Assembly: GCA_964470195.1 (NCBI GenBank)
Contig: CAYYBG010000011.1
Coordinates: forward strand, 1-54,716
DNA from: RFPI01 sp964470195
Lineage (GTDB): Bacteria; Pseudomonadota; Gammaproteobacteria; Burkholderiales; Methylophilaceae
DNA: 54,716 nucleotides
Direction: 5' to 3'
This document shows positions 42,197 to 50,100 of this stretch, one piece after another (the stretch's first letter is position 1; each line of letters opens with the position of its first letter). The translations under genes and the position numbers were made by a program. The notes under the pieces are model-generated. The model was not told the DNA's origin, did not search any database, and saw nothing but the letters and a program-made list of their open reading frames with translations.

Positions 42197-43009
42197 ATGA
42201 AAAAAATCCAACCATCTCTTGTTTTATTTTTACTAAGCTTGATATTTCACCCTTTGGCTTTTGCCGCAGATAACAGCGCATCGATTTCAGTCAATGGAAA
42301 AATAATCAATCCAGCGATTGTCGATTATCTTTTTAAAAACGCCTCTGATGCATCACAAAAATTATCCGACACCGAGAAAGACGCGCTGATCAATAAATTG
42401 GTGACTTATGAATTAATTTTTCAAGAGGCAGTAAAAGCAGGACTAGACAAAAAAACAGATTATCAAGTCCGTGAGGAATTATCTAAACGTGAATTATTAG
42501 TGAATATTTATCTGCAAGATTATGCTAAATCTAACCCCATTGCAGAGAGTGAAATTAAAGCCGCCTACGAAAAATACAAAGCAGAACTAGGCAGTAAAGA
42601 ATATAAATTAAGTCAAATTTTGCTGGAGACAGAAACTGAAGCCAAAAAAATGATTGAGCAATTAAATAAGGGAGCGGACTTTACTAAGATTGCTACGGAA
42701 AAATCACGCGACCCCAGTGTCAAGGATAACAAGGGAGATTTAGGATGGCTCACCTTAAATAGTATGTTGAAGCCCTTTAGTGATGTGGTTGCAAATTTAA
42801 ATAAAGGTGGGGTAGCGAAAGATCCAATTCAAACTAAGTATGGCTGGCATGTAATCAAATTAGATGATATTCGTGACACCAACCCACCTAGTTATGAAAA
42901 GGCTAAAGACGCGATACAAAAACAACTAGCCAAAACACAATTGGAAAAAATGGTTCAAGATTTACGTGCGAAAGCGGTTGTCATCGATAACAGCAAAGCG
43001 AAAAAATAA
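42197..43009 (+). CDS. Periplasmic parvulin-type peptidyl-prolyl isomerase (PpiC/PrsA-like)
   Basis: A 270-residue protein. Signal peptide 1-22 or so (ending PLAFA|AD) is followed by a SurA-like N-terminal helical domain (SISVNGKIINPAIVDYLF) and one parvulin domain (about 130-225: YKLSQILLETETEAKKMIEQ, DLGWL, FSDVV, TKYGWHVIKLDD). It catalyses prolyl isomerisation and may chaperone outer-membrane or exported proteins. ATG 42197 has AGGAA upstream. Within this operon the porin, TonB partner or the giant exoprotein are plausible clients. A terminator follows 20 bases later. Confidence 0.9.
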   Translation: MKKIQPSLVLFLLSLIFHPLAFAADNSASISVNGKIINPAIVDYLFKNASDASQKLSDTEKDALINKLVTYELIFQEAVKAGLDKKTDYQVREELSKRELLVNIYLQDYAKSNPIAESEIKAAYEKYKAELGSKEYKLSQILLETETEAKKMIEQLNKGADFTKIATEKSRDPSVKDNKGDLGWLTLNSMLKPFSDVVANLNKGGVAKDPIQTKYGWHVIKLDDIRDTNPPSYEKAKDAIQKQLAKTQLEKMVQDLRAKAVVIDNSKAKK

Positions 43010-43029
43010 TACAGCAAGCTAAGCAAGCC

Positions 43030-43060
43030 AAAAAACCAACGCCTTGCGTTGGTTTTTTTT
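43030..43060 (+). terminator. Intrinsic terminator after the PPIase gene
   Basis: AAAAACCAACGC (43031-43042) pairs with GCGTTGGTTTTT (43046-43057), loop CTT, with T to 43060. It ends the ExbB-to-PPIase operon. Confidence 0.92.
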
Positions 43061-43133
43061 GCATAGCATGTGCCTTATTCAGGGCTTGATTGAGACTAGG
43101 TCATTTTTTCTAAAATCTATTTACTTTTTAAAT

Positions 43134-43152
43134 GAGAATGATTATCATTTAG
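43134..43152. promoter_or_regulatory. Fur box
   Basis: GAGAATGATTATCATTTAG matches the 19-base Fur consensus GATAATGATAATCATTATC at 14 positions, including the central ATGATTATCATT palindrome. It lies 25 bases before the ATG of the next gene. Fur would repress the downstream genes when iron is plentiful. Confidence 0.85.
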
Positions 43153-43176
43153 ATTGTATCGAATTTAGGAGTTGAT

Positions 43177-43392
43177 ATGAAAAAACCACCTCTCAGTCGT
43201 ATAACATTAAATCGCAATACCCACTGCAGTATCTGTTATGACAAAGAAACTGATGCGGTAGAGCTATCTGTAGGAAATATCTCCATCAAATTAAATGGCA
43301 ATCACTTTGTGTTGTTTAACGAAATGGTGAGAAAAGCAACGGCAAAGTTAGTCATGAATTCAATACCTACAAAACACTATTATCAGGAGTAA
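43177..43392 (+). CDS. Small Fur-controlled protein, family unknown (paralogue of the next gene)
   Basis: A 71-residue cytoplasmic protein. It shares a pattern with the following 79-residue protein: VELSVGNISIKLNGNHFVLFNEMVRKA against AELVLAGLSLRVELEHLYQINELLNMA, i.e. two beta strands then an amphipathic helix. Two cysteines (CSICYD) could bind a metal. A good Shine-Dalgarno (TAGGAG) precedes the ATG, and the Fur box sits just upstream. Similar small proteins are annotated as hypothetical near iron-uptake genes; a named family cannot be given with certainty. Confidence 0.75.
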   Translation: MKKPPLSRITLNRNTHCSICYDKETDAVELSVGNISIKLNGNHFVLFNEMVRKATAKLVMNSIPTKHYYQE

Positions 43393-43395
43393 CAA

Positions 43396-43635
43396 GTGAA
43401 TACAAATGTACCTTGTAAGAAAACACTGATTGCTCATCATCATGGGTTGCAAGTGTATTTTTGTGAAACCCATCAATCAGCTGAACTGGTGTTGGCAGGC
43501 TTGAGTCTGCGAGTTGAGTTAGAGCATCTATATCAGATCAATGAATTACTCAATATGGCTTGTCATCAACTGTTGCGTGCAGATAGCGAGAGCACCTATC
43601 TTTCGCTGATGACACGACTAAAGAAGTTGAATTAG
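43396..43635 (+). CDS. Small protein, second tandem paralogue
   Basis: A 79-residue protein starting with GTG or ATG near 43396, three bases after its paralogue. The N-terminus is rich in His and Cys (IAHHHGLQVYFCETHQ), the rest follows the strand-strand-helix pattern of the preceding gene. The two likely act together, as a heterodimer or as related iron-responsive adaptors. No function is known. Confidence 0.72.
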   Translation: MNTNVPCKKTLIAHHHGLQVYFCETHQSAELVLAGLSLRVELEHLYQINELLNMACHQLLRADSESTYLSLMTRLKKLN

Positions 43636-43647
43636 TTAGACAACAAG

Positions 43648-43678
43648 CAGGCTAAGCAAGCCTGTGTGATTGCTTAGC
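43648..43678. repeat. Two overlapping, mutually exclusive inverted repeats
   Basis: CAGGCT (43648-43653) with AGCCTG (43659-43664), and GCTAAGCA (43651-43658) with TGCTTAGC (43671-43678). The two hairpins share bases so only one can form. No T tract follows. They could attenuate read-through into the downstream genes. Confidence 0.5.
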
Positions 43679-43694
43679 ACTTTGCAATAGACTC

Positions 43695-43716
43695 ACATAC
43701 AAACACTTTTGTATGT
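43695..43716. promoter_or_regulatory. Nine-base inverted repeat, candidate operator before the DUF2946 gene
   Basis: ACATACAAA (43695-43703) and TTTGTATGT (43708-43716) are perfectly complementary, spacer CACT. The spacing resembles a dimeric regulator site, about 20 bases before the DUF2946 start. The regulator is unknown. Confidence 0.45.
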
Positions 43717-43733
43717 TGTGAATTTATTGCATA

Positions 43734-44126
43734 ATGCCAGCCATGTTGAGCAAAAAATATTATCAAATAGTTTCATGGGTGGCCGCATTTGCCATTTTGA
43801 TCAGCTTTTTTGCGCCTACGATATCTCAGGCAATGGTGGCAAAAAATGGTGGTAATGTTATCTACCAAACCATATGTGGCCAAGGCGGTAGCAAATTACT
43901 GCCAGTTAATATTCCCAGCAAGCAAGATACTCAACCTAGCCATCAGCAAGGGCACTGTGCAATCTGTTGTGTCGGACATCAAACGCCATTTATCAATTTA
44001 TCCACACTAAGCGCCAGTGTTGATCGACCCCAACAAGATACTTTTATCAGTGTTATCTATCTCGCGCCTGTCCCACAAGCGAGATATCTAGTTTCACACA
44101 GTCCGCAAGCCCCCCCAGTCATTTAA
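43734..44126 (+). CDS. DUF2946-like metal-cluster secreted protein
   Basis: A 130-residue protein with a signal-like hydrophobic segment (about 14-35). The mature part has the HCAICC motif in HQQGHCAICCVGHQ (about 80-93), characteristic of DUF2946 proteins that cluster with copper and TonB-receptor genes, plus two further His and one Cys (ICGQGGS). Start is 43734 or the ATG at 43743; neither has a clear ribosome binding site. It is the first gene before the receptor. A periplasmic metal-binding or sensor role is inferred. Confidence 0.7.
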   Translation: MPAMLSKKYYQIVSWVAAFAILISFFAPTISQAMVAKNGGNVIYQTICGQGGSKLLPVNIPSKQDTQPSHQQGHCAICCVGHQTPFINLSTLSASVDRPQQDTFISVIYLAPVPQARYLVSHSPQAPPVI

Positions 44127-44182
44127 TAAAACTCGTGTATTTGGCCAAATCTTGGCCCATCGATTTTTATTAAAGGGGAACC

Positions 44183-46576
44183 ATGATGAATCATCAGGTA
44201 AAAAAAATGTTGGCTGTTTTTCAGTCAACCACTTCGCAACAACATCACCATTTTCAATGCTTAGGCTATGCTGCCAATCCTTACATGAGATTTGTAGGGC
44301 ATTGTCGTCAGCAGATTGCGCTGATGTGCAGAATCACTTTGGTGGCTGTATGCATGAGCGTGTTTAGCCAACAGCTTTTAGCACAAGACAATCAGCTAGT
44401 GTCAGAAGCCATTGTGGTAAGAGATTTTTCTATTGATAGCCGTATAAGAAATTATCCAGCAACGGTTGAAACCTATGACAGAAAGCAGATCCAAGAGAGT
44501 GTCAATGCTGCAACCCCTGCGCAAGCTATGAAATATCTTCCTAGTATTCAAGTGCGCGAGCGATTTATTGGCGACCGCAATGGCATCATTGCATCACGCA
44601 CAATCGGCGCCATTTCTAGTGCTCAGAGTATGTTATATGCGGATGGTGTTTTATTGTCCAATCTGCTCGGCAATCGTTGGGATTACCCTCCCAGATGGGG
44701 GATGGTAAGCCCTGAAGAAATTGAAAGTATCAGTATGATGTATGGCCCGTTTTCTTCACTTTATGCGGGAAATTCATTCGGTGGTGTGATTAGTATTCAT
44801 ACTCGAATGCCAGAAAAATTCGAAAGTCATGCAACGGTTCAAGGCTTCTCACAAAAGTTTAAATTGTATGGTAGCGATGTTACCAATCGAGGAAATCATG
44901 TGACCGCATCATTTGGTAATAAAATTAATGATCTTAGTTTTTGGTTTGGGGTAGATCGATTAGAGAATACAGGTCAGCCCATGGATTTTGCTATCAGCAA
45001 TTTATCAACCAGTACCTTAGCAGCCACCAATATCAGTGGCGCATATCAAGACAAAAGCGAAAAAAATATCGATAGAATTATTTTTGGTGCAACCAATATT
45101 GATAGCAGCGAGCAACTCAATGCAAAATTCAAAGCAAGCTACGATATCAGCCCTGATGTCAAAGCCAATTATATTTTAGGGGTTTGGGATTTTGACGGAA
45201 AAACAGATGTGCAAAGCTATGTAAGGGATGCAAGTGGGCGCGCTATATACAATGGCGCTGTGAATTTTAATGGCAGAAGATATGTGATTCCCGCCATGAG
45301 TCCTGCCAAGTCCGAAGCCTTGCATATCATGCAGGCTTTAGACGTGAAATCAAATAGCAAAGGATTTTTTGATTGGCAATTTACCTTGTCCGATTATGAT
45401 TATCAAAAAGATTTTAATAGCAACTCAAGGCTCACCGGCACATTAAATCGCAATCCTTATCAAGTCAGAAACGGTATAGTCAATGACTTATCAGGTACTG
45501 GATGGACGGTATTCGATGCACGAGCTACTTTACGTCCAAAAAATCATTTAATTGATGTTGGTTATCATATTGACCAATACCAGTTGAGAAGTACTACCAG
45601 TAATACCAACGATTGGTCTGCCGCAACAAAAGCCAGCTTTAATGCTTTATCGCGCGGCAATACTCGAACGCAAGCATTGTACATTCAAGATAAATGGCAA
45701 ATTGCTGAGCAATGGGCATTAACCTTGGGAGGCCGATATGAATATTGGCAGGCAAGTGATGGCAGAAATCAAACAACAACATCGCTTGCAAACTACCAAG
45801 ATCAATCACAAACAAAATTTTCGCCTAAGGTTTCACTAAGCTTTGAACCTGTTCCGGCTTGGGGTTTCCGCGCAGCCTTTGGACAAGCCTACCGATTCCC
45901 TACTGTGACAGAACTTTATCAGCAGCTTGCCAATGGTAATAACCTAGTGATTAATAATCCCGATCTCAAGCCAGAGGAAGTGCTCTCGGCGGAGCTGACT
46001 GCAGAGCGCAGATACGAGAATGGATTAATTAGAATCAGTGGATTTAACGAGCACAAATATGATGCCTTGATATCACAACTAAATGTGGCGAGTGTTGGTA
46101 CTACTTCAACGTATGTTAAGAACGTTGATCATATTCGCACCTATGGGATAGAGATGGCGACAGAGTGGCGAGATTTTCTTGTACCTGGTTTAGATATGCA
46201 TGCCAATGCCACTTTGACAGATGCACAAGTGCTGGAGAACCTTGCCGCACCAACAACCAATGGCAATGTTGCGCCACGCATTCCCAAGCAGCTTTATAAA
46301 GCGGTTGCAACTTATCATGTAAGCAATGATTTTACGGTCAGTTTGGGCGCGCGATTTAGTGGAAGACAATTTATCAATCTAGATAATTCTGATATCAACT
46401 CAAACACCTATCGATCAGCTAGTCGCTTTACCATGATAGATATCAAAGCTAACTATCAATTTGCAGACCGCTTTACAGCGTCCGTCGGGGTAGATAACCT
46501 TACCAATGATAAAGCATTTGTATCACACCCTTTGCCACAAAGAACCCTATATGCTCAAGTTAAATTTGATTATTAG
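44183..46576 (+). CDS. TonB-dependent outer-membrane receptor
   Basis: A 797-residue receptor. The plug runs from about residue 70 (SEAIVVRDFSIDSR could act as the TonB box) to about 200 (SSLYAGNSFGGVISIHTRMP, the plug end motif) and a 22-strand-type barrel follows, with LPQRTLYAQVKFDY at the C-terminus. An unusually long leader, about 48 residues with a His/Gln/Cys-rich stretch, precedes the hydrophobic signal core (LMCRITLVAVCMSVFSQQLLA); a later ATG at 44324 would give a normal signal. GGGGA precedes the first ATG. The ligand is not evident. Confidence 0.9.
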   Translation: MMNHQVKKMLAVFQSTTSQQHHHFQCLGYAANPYMRFVGHCRQQIALMCRITLVAVCMSVFSQQLLAQDNQLVSEAIVVRDFSIDSRIRNYPATVETYDRKQIQESVNAATPAQAMKYLPSIQVRERFIGDRNGIIASRTIGAISSAQSMLYADGVLLSNLLGNRWDYPPRWGMVSPEEIESISMMYGPFSSLYAGNSFGGVISIHTRMPEKFESHATVQGFSQKFKLYGSDVTNRGNHVTASFGNKINDLSFWFGVDRLENTGQPMDFAISNLSTSTLAATNISGAYQDKSEKNIDRIIFGATNIDSSEQLNAKFKASYDISPDVKANYILGVWDFDGKTDVQSYVRDASGRAIYNGAVNFNGRRYVIPAMSPAKSEALHIMQALDVKSNSKGFFDWQFTLSDYDYQKDFNSNSRLTGTLNRNPYQVRNGIVNDLSGTGWTVFDARATLRPKNHLIDVGYHIDQYQLRSTTSNTNDWSAATKASFNALSRGNTRTQALYIQDKWQIAEQWALTLGGRYEYWQASDGRNQTTTSLANYQDQSQTKFSPKVSLSFEPVPAWGFRAAFGQAYRFPTVTELYQQLANGNNLVINNPDLKPEEVLSAELTAERRYENGLIRISGFNEHKYDALISQLNVASVGTTSTYVKNVDHIRTYGIEMATEWRDFLVPGLDMHANATLTDAQVLENLAAPTTNGNVAPRIPKQLYKAVATYHVSNDFTVSLGARFSGRQFINLDNSDINSNTYRSASRFTMIDIKANYQFADRFTASVGVDNLTNDKAFVSHPLPQRTLYAQVKFDY

Positions 46577-46586
46577 TTTTAAAAAA

Positions 46587-47768
46587 ATGCTTGATTTAAA
46601 GCCTATTATTTTCGGCATGTTACTAATGCTGATGGGGCTTGGCAGTCATGCCCATGAGGGACATGATCACGGCCAAGCGTTGGCGATATCGCTGGCATTA
46701 GACGGACAAAATCAACTATTACGCGTCAGTGTGCAAGATGGCTACGTGGTGTTTGATAAGTCGCCTAATGCGATACCTTTGACATTTTCATCGGCACAAA
46801 GAATCAATCAAAAGCCGCAAAAAATCGCCACAGATGGCGATGCGCGCCCCAAGATTGTCGTTGCCAATAATGGCAATATCTATGTGTCATGGACAGAGCA
46901 TTTGCCCAGCCCTTACAAAGGATATATCTGGTTTAGTCGCTCTACAGATGGTGGAAAAACCTTTGCCAAACCGATGATAGTTCATCAGGATCGTCAAGTC
47001 ATCACGCATAGATTTGATGCTATTACGCTGACTCCAGCTGGGCGAATTTACATCGCCTGGGTAGATAAGCGTGACTTAGTGGCAGCCAAGCAAAATGGTC
47101 AAGTTTATGACGGAGCCGCCATCTACTATGCAGTGTCTGATGACGAGGGCATAAGCTTTAGCCAAGAGCGTAAAGTGGCAGATAATAGTTGCGAATGTTG
47201 TCGCATTGCTATGATAGCGGATGATCAAGGTCAGGCTGTCATGATGTGGCGTCACTTGTTTGATCAGGGCATAAGAGACCACGCTATCGCACGCATTGAT
47301 CCGACACAAGCAACACAAGCCTTTCATCGTGCCAGTTTTGGCAATTGGAAAATTGATGCTTGTCCACATCACGGTCCAGCAATTGCTAAAGGAGATGATT
47401 GGGGTTATCACATGGCATGGTTTGATGGGGGAGATAATGCAGGATTGTTCTATGCGCGTATGGATGGCAATGCATGGGTTTCTTCCCCCGCCAAACGCTT
47501 TGGTCAGGCTATCAATCAGGCTGGTCATCCTGCTCTGATGAGTATGGGCGAGCAGGTTTGGTTGGTGTGGAAAGAGCGAACAGACATTGTCAATGAGATT
47601 AAAATGGCAAAATCAGACGACGGTGGTCGCTCATGGGAGACAGCGATTAGCCTCGCGCAAACCCAAGGTAAATCTGATTATCCACAGCTGGTGATGCAAC
47701 ATGATCAATTATATTTAGCTTGGAACACCAAGCATGAAGGACTGATTTGGAAAAAGCTGTCACCATGA
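46587..47768 (+). CDS. Secreted BNR/sialidase-like beta-propeller with His-rich N-terminus and CECC motif
   Basis: A 393-residue protein. A signal peptide (MLDLKPIIFGMLLMLMGLGS) probably ends at SHA, leaving HEGHDHGQAL as the mature N-terminus. The rest is a six-bladed-type propeller with BNR/Asp-box motifs (SRSTDGGKTFAKP near 125, SKSDDGGRSWETAI near 350). A CECC motif (DNSCECCRIAM) lies around residue 200. Catalytic sialidase residues are not apparent. CECC plus terminal His suggests metal binding. The start at 46587 is chosen because it gives the signal peptide; ATGs at 46506 and 46551 overlap the receptor gene. The next gene overlaps by four bases. Confidence 0.78.
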   Translation: MLDLKPIIFGMLLMLMGLGSHAHEGHDHGQALAISLALDGQNQLLRVSVQDGYVVFDKSPNAIPLTFSSAQRINQKPQKIATDGDARPKIVVANNGNIYVSWTEHLPSPYKGYIWFSRSTDGGKTFAKPMIVHQDRQVITHRFDAITLTPAGRIYIAWVDKRDLVAAKQNGQVYDGAAIYYAVSDDEGISFSQERKVADNSCECCRIAMIADDQGQAVMMWRHLFDQGIRDHAIARIDPTQATQAFHRASFGNWKIDACPHHGPAIAKGDDWGYHMAWFDGGDNAGLFYARMDGNAWVSSPAKRFGQAINQAGHPALMSMGEQVWLVWKERTDIVNEIKMAKSDDGGRSWETAISLAQTQGKSDYPQLVMQHDQLYLAWNTKHEGLIWKKLSP

Positions 47769-48244
47769 AAAAGCTTTTCACCCTGATTATTTTTTGTATC
47801 TGCTCGCTGATGCTGCCAAGTGTCCATGCTGATACCATCAAGCCATTTGCGAGCTCAAGTCGACAAGCGATTGAACAATCGCATCGTAGCCAAGCATTTA
47901 TTTTGGCGTTTTGGTCACTAGATTGTCTTTATTGTTTGGATGAATTAAGTCTGTTGGCGGACGTGCTCAGACAGCACACGCGTGTCAAATTGATTTTGGT
48001 GAGTACCGATGGGCAGAGTAGCGCCAAACAAATTCAACAGACATTAAACAAGATCAAATTGCCTGCTAACGTTGAGTTATGGCAATACGCAGAATCGGAT
48101 GAAGAGAAACTCAGATATAGTATTGATAAACAATGGTACGGAGAACTGCCAAGAACCTACTATTATGACAGCATGCATCAAGTCACTGCGATAAGTGGAA
48201 AACCAGAACAAAAATGGCTTCATCAATGGCTTAATCGTCTTTAA
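47765..48244 (+). CDS. TlpA-like periplasmic thioredoxin-fold protein
   Basis: A 159-residue protein with a signal peptide (about 1-23) and a thioredoxin fold. The active-site motif is CLYC (C54, C57) after FWSLDC; the cis-proline lies in ELPRTYYYD. It may reduce cysteines or metal-loaded CECC motif in its operon partner. ATG 47765 overlaps the previous stop (ATGA). It is the last gene of the receptor operon. Confidence 0.85.
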   Translation: MKKLFTLIIFCICSLMLPSVHADTIKPFASSSRQAIEQSHRSQAFILAFWSLDCLYCLDELSLLADVLRQHTRVKLILVSTDGQSSAKQIQQTLNKIKLPANVELWQYAESDEEKLRYSIDKQWYGELPRTYYYDSMHQVTAISGKPEQKWLHQWLNRL

Positions 48245-48531
48245 CCATCCCCGCCATCATGGTCATCAGCCTTTAATAGCCTTTAGTATGACAACCATCG
48301 CCTTATTGATGAATATACGCATCAAGCCTTAGTTGTTTTATAATGCCAAGCCGGTTAACAAGCTAGGCTGTAAAAGATGACCGAATTGCAAAGTCATGCA
48401 CAAGTCCAAGCAATAAAGTTTTGCATTATCGGCAAGAGAAATAATCACTAGTCACAATACCAACACCCTTGCCTATCAGGGTATTGCTATAACAATAAAC
48501 AGTACACAACAAACAATAAAGAAGGTGAACC
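48245..48531. other. 287-base intergenic region, no gene seen
   Basis: A bulged hairpin, CAATACC (48455-48461) with GGTATTG (48480-48486), inner CCCT/AGGG pairing, lies about 50 bases before the peptidase start. No tRNA, regulator consensus or small protein is supported. Confidence 0.4.
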
Positions 48532-49593
48532 ATGCTCAGTTTATCGACTGAATTAAAGCATTCAAAATTAGCATGTTATCGATGGCCAATGATTATTTGG
48601 CGCCATGCCTATCGCGATTTTAAACTCTATTATGAGCAAGATGATGAGTTACATTACTTTGTCATACACGCCAAATCGCAACAACTAACGGCGCGTATTG
48701 CATTGGTGTTAACGGCATTTATTTTATTGTTATTCAGTGTGTTAATGATACATAGTGTGTTGAGCATCTGGCAATTTAGGCATCTTGAGGCTGAAAAAAT
48801 ACATGCTGAGAAAAAACGCAATGAAGCATTGTCAGTATTGTCGCAATTATCAGGTGAGACTGGGACCCTATCTAGCAACGCCACCCCTGAACAATTATTG
48901 CAAATGGCGCAAGAATACCAGCAAAGAGTGAACCGACTAGAACATATGGTGCAATTCTCCTCGCAAGAGTTGGCGAGAGCAAATCGTGCCTTGGAAATGG
49001 GTTTGAAAGCAGCAGGATTGAAGCCCAGTGATTTAAAACAAATGCGTCTCAGCATGGGGCATGATGCTGTTGCTAGTGGCGGACCAGTGGCCACCATCGA
49101 GCCAAGCTCAGCGCAGCAAGAAGCCTATCAAGATTTTCAGTTAAACTTACAAAAAGGCGAGCAAATGAATCGCCTGATTAAAGCATTTCCTCGGCATGAG
49201 CCAGTGCGCTTTGGATTTATCTCATCAAAATTTGGTGCGCGTATTCACCCCATCACGCAAAAGCTCAGTCTTCATGAAGGCGTGGACTATAGTCCGACTG
49301 TAGATAGCAATACTTACTGCACCATGATGGGCAGGGTCATATCGGTGGGCTATTCAAAAGAAGGCTATGGCAATATGGTGCTGATTCAACATCAGTATGG
49401 CGTCAAGACCCTGTATGGGCATCTCAACAAAATCTATGTGCAACAAAATCAGCGGGTAAAACTAGGACAAGTAATCGGAAAAATTGGCAGCAGCGGCTTT
49501 TCTACAGGCCGGCATTTACATTACGAGATACTGGTCAACGAATCCAAAGTAAATCCCTCAATCATGACAGCGATGGCTAACCATGTTTATTAA
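48532..49593 (+). CDS. M23 family metallopeptidase, membrane-anchored murein hydrolase
   Basis: A 353-residue protein with a cytoplasmic N-terminus, a transmembrane segment at about 55-80, a coiled coil (about 85-165) and a C-terminal M23 domain (about 225-345). Zinc ligands are H248 and D252 (HEGVDYS) and H330 (HLHYE), with GHL nearby. It should cut peptidoglycan cross-links in the periplasm. The gene overlaps a bactofilin gene by 11 bases; coupled M23 peptidase-bactofilin pairs are known to shape cells (for example Csd1/CcmA in Helicobacter). AAGGTG precedes the ATG. Confidence 0.9.
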   Translation: MLSLSTELKHSKLACYRWPMIIWRHAYRDFKLYYEQDDELHYFVIHAKSQQLTARIALVLTAFILLLFSVLMIHSVLSIWQFRHLEAEKIHAEKKRNEALSVLSQLSGETGTLSSNATPEQLLQMAQEYQQRVNRLEHMVQFSSQELARANRALEMGLKAAGLKPSDLKQMRLSMGHDAVASGGPVATIEPSSAQQEAYQDFQLNLQKGEQMNRLIKAFPRHEPVRFGFISSKFGARIHPITQKLSLHEGVDYSPTVDSNTYCTMMGRVISVGYSKEGYGNMVLIQHQYGVKTLYGHLNKIYVQQNQRVKLGQVIGKIGSSGFSTGRHLHYEILVNESKVNPSIMTAMANHVY

Positions 49594-50014
49594 ACTAAAA
49601 AATTCTACCGATAAAGAAATCCAGCGTACCACGCAACAAGCCAGCTTAATAAGCACAGCGATGCCAGACCAGGAAGTACTATCTGGCACAGAATTAGCCC
49701 ATCTCAAACCGACCATCATCAGCGAAGGATCGGTGTTTGAAGGCAATCTTAGCTACCGAGGCAGTGTGCATTTGGATGGTAAATTCAAAGGCATAATCAA
49801 AGCAGAAAAAGTTATCATGGGAAAAAAGGGGGCTTTCAATGGCACTATGGAAGCTAAACAAGTCGTGATATTTGGAAATGTCAAAGGTCAGGTAAAAAGC
49901 CAGCAACTGTCTATCAAAACCGGTGCTAAAGTTGCTGCACGACTAGAGTATCAACAAATCGACATTCAATATGGCGCAAGCACCATGGGCGAGTTGGTTT
50001 GTATTAAAAAATAA
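49583..50014 (+). CDS. Bactofilin (CcmA/BacA-type cytoskeletal protein)
   Basis: A 143-residue protein with a variable N-terminal tail of about 45 residues and the right-handed beta-helix bactofilin core (about 46-140: TIISEGSVFEGNLSYRGSVH, LDGKFKGIIKAEKVIMGKKG, FGNVKGQVKS). Bactofilins polymerise without nucleotide and recruit cell-wall enzymes. It overlaps the M23 peptidase gene by 11 bases, so the proteins probably work together at a fixed site on the membrane. Confidence 0.92.
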   Translation: MFIKLKNSTDKEIQRTTQQASLISTAMPDQEVLSGTELAHLKPTIISEGSVFEGNLSYRGSVHLDGKFKGIIKAEKVIMGKKGAFNGTMEAKQVVIFGNVKGQVKSQQLSIKTGAKVAARLEYQQIDIQYGASTMGELVCIKK

Positions 50015-50100
50015 CGCTAGTCCACATCACCGCTACACTGTCTGAAAAGCAATGCTGAGTGTTGACTAGACAGGCGACAAAGCTGTCAGCAATGGACACC

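Noticed and set aside
44152..44367. Small plus-strand frame overlapping the receptor start
   Set aside because: It is out of frame with the receptor, lacks a Shine-Dalgarno and has no recognisable features.
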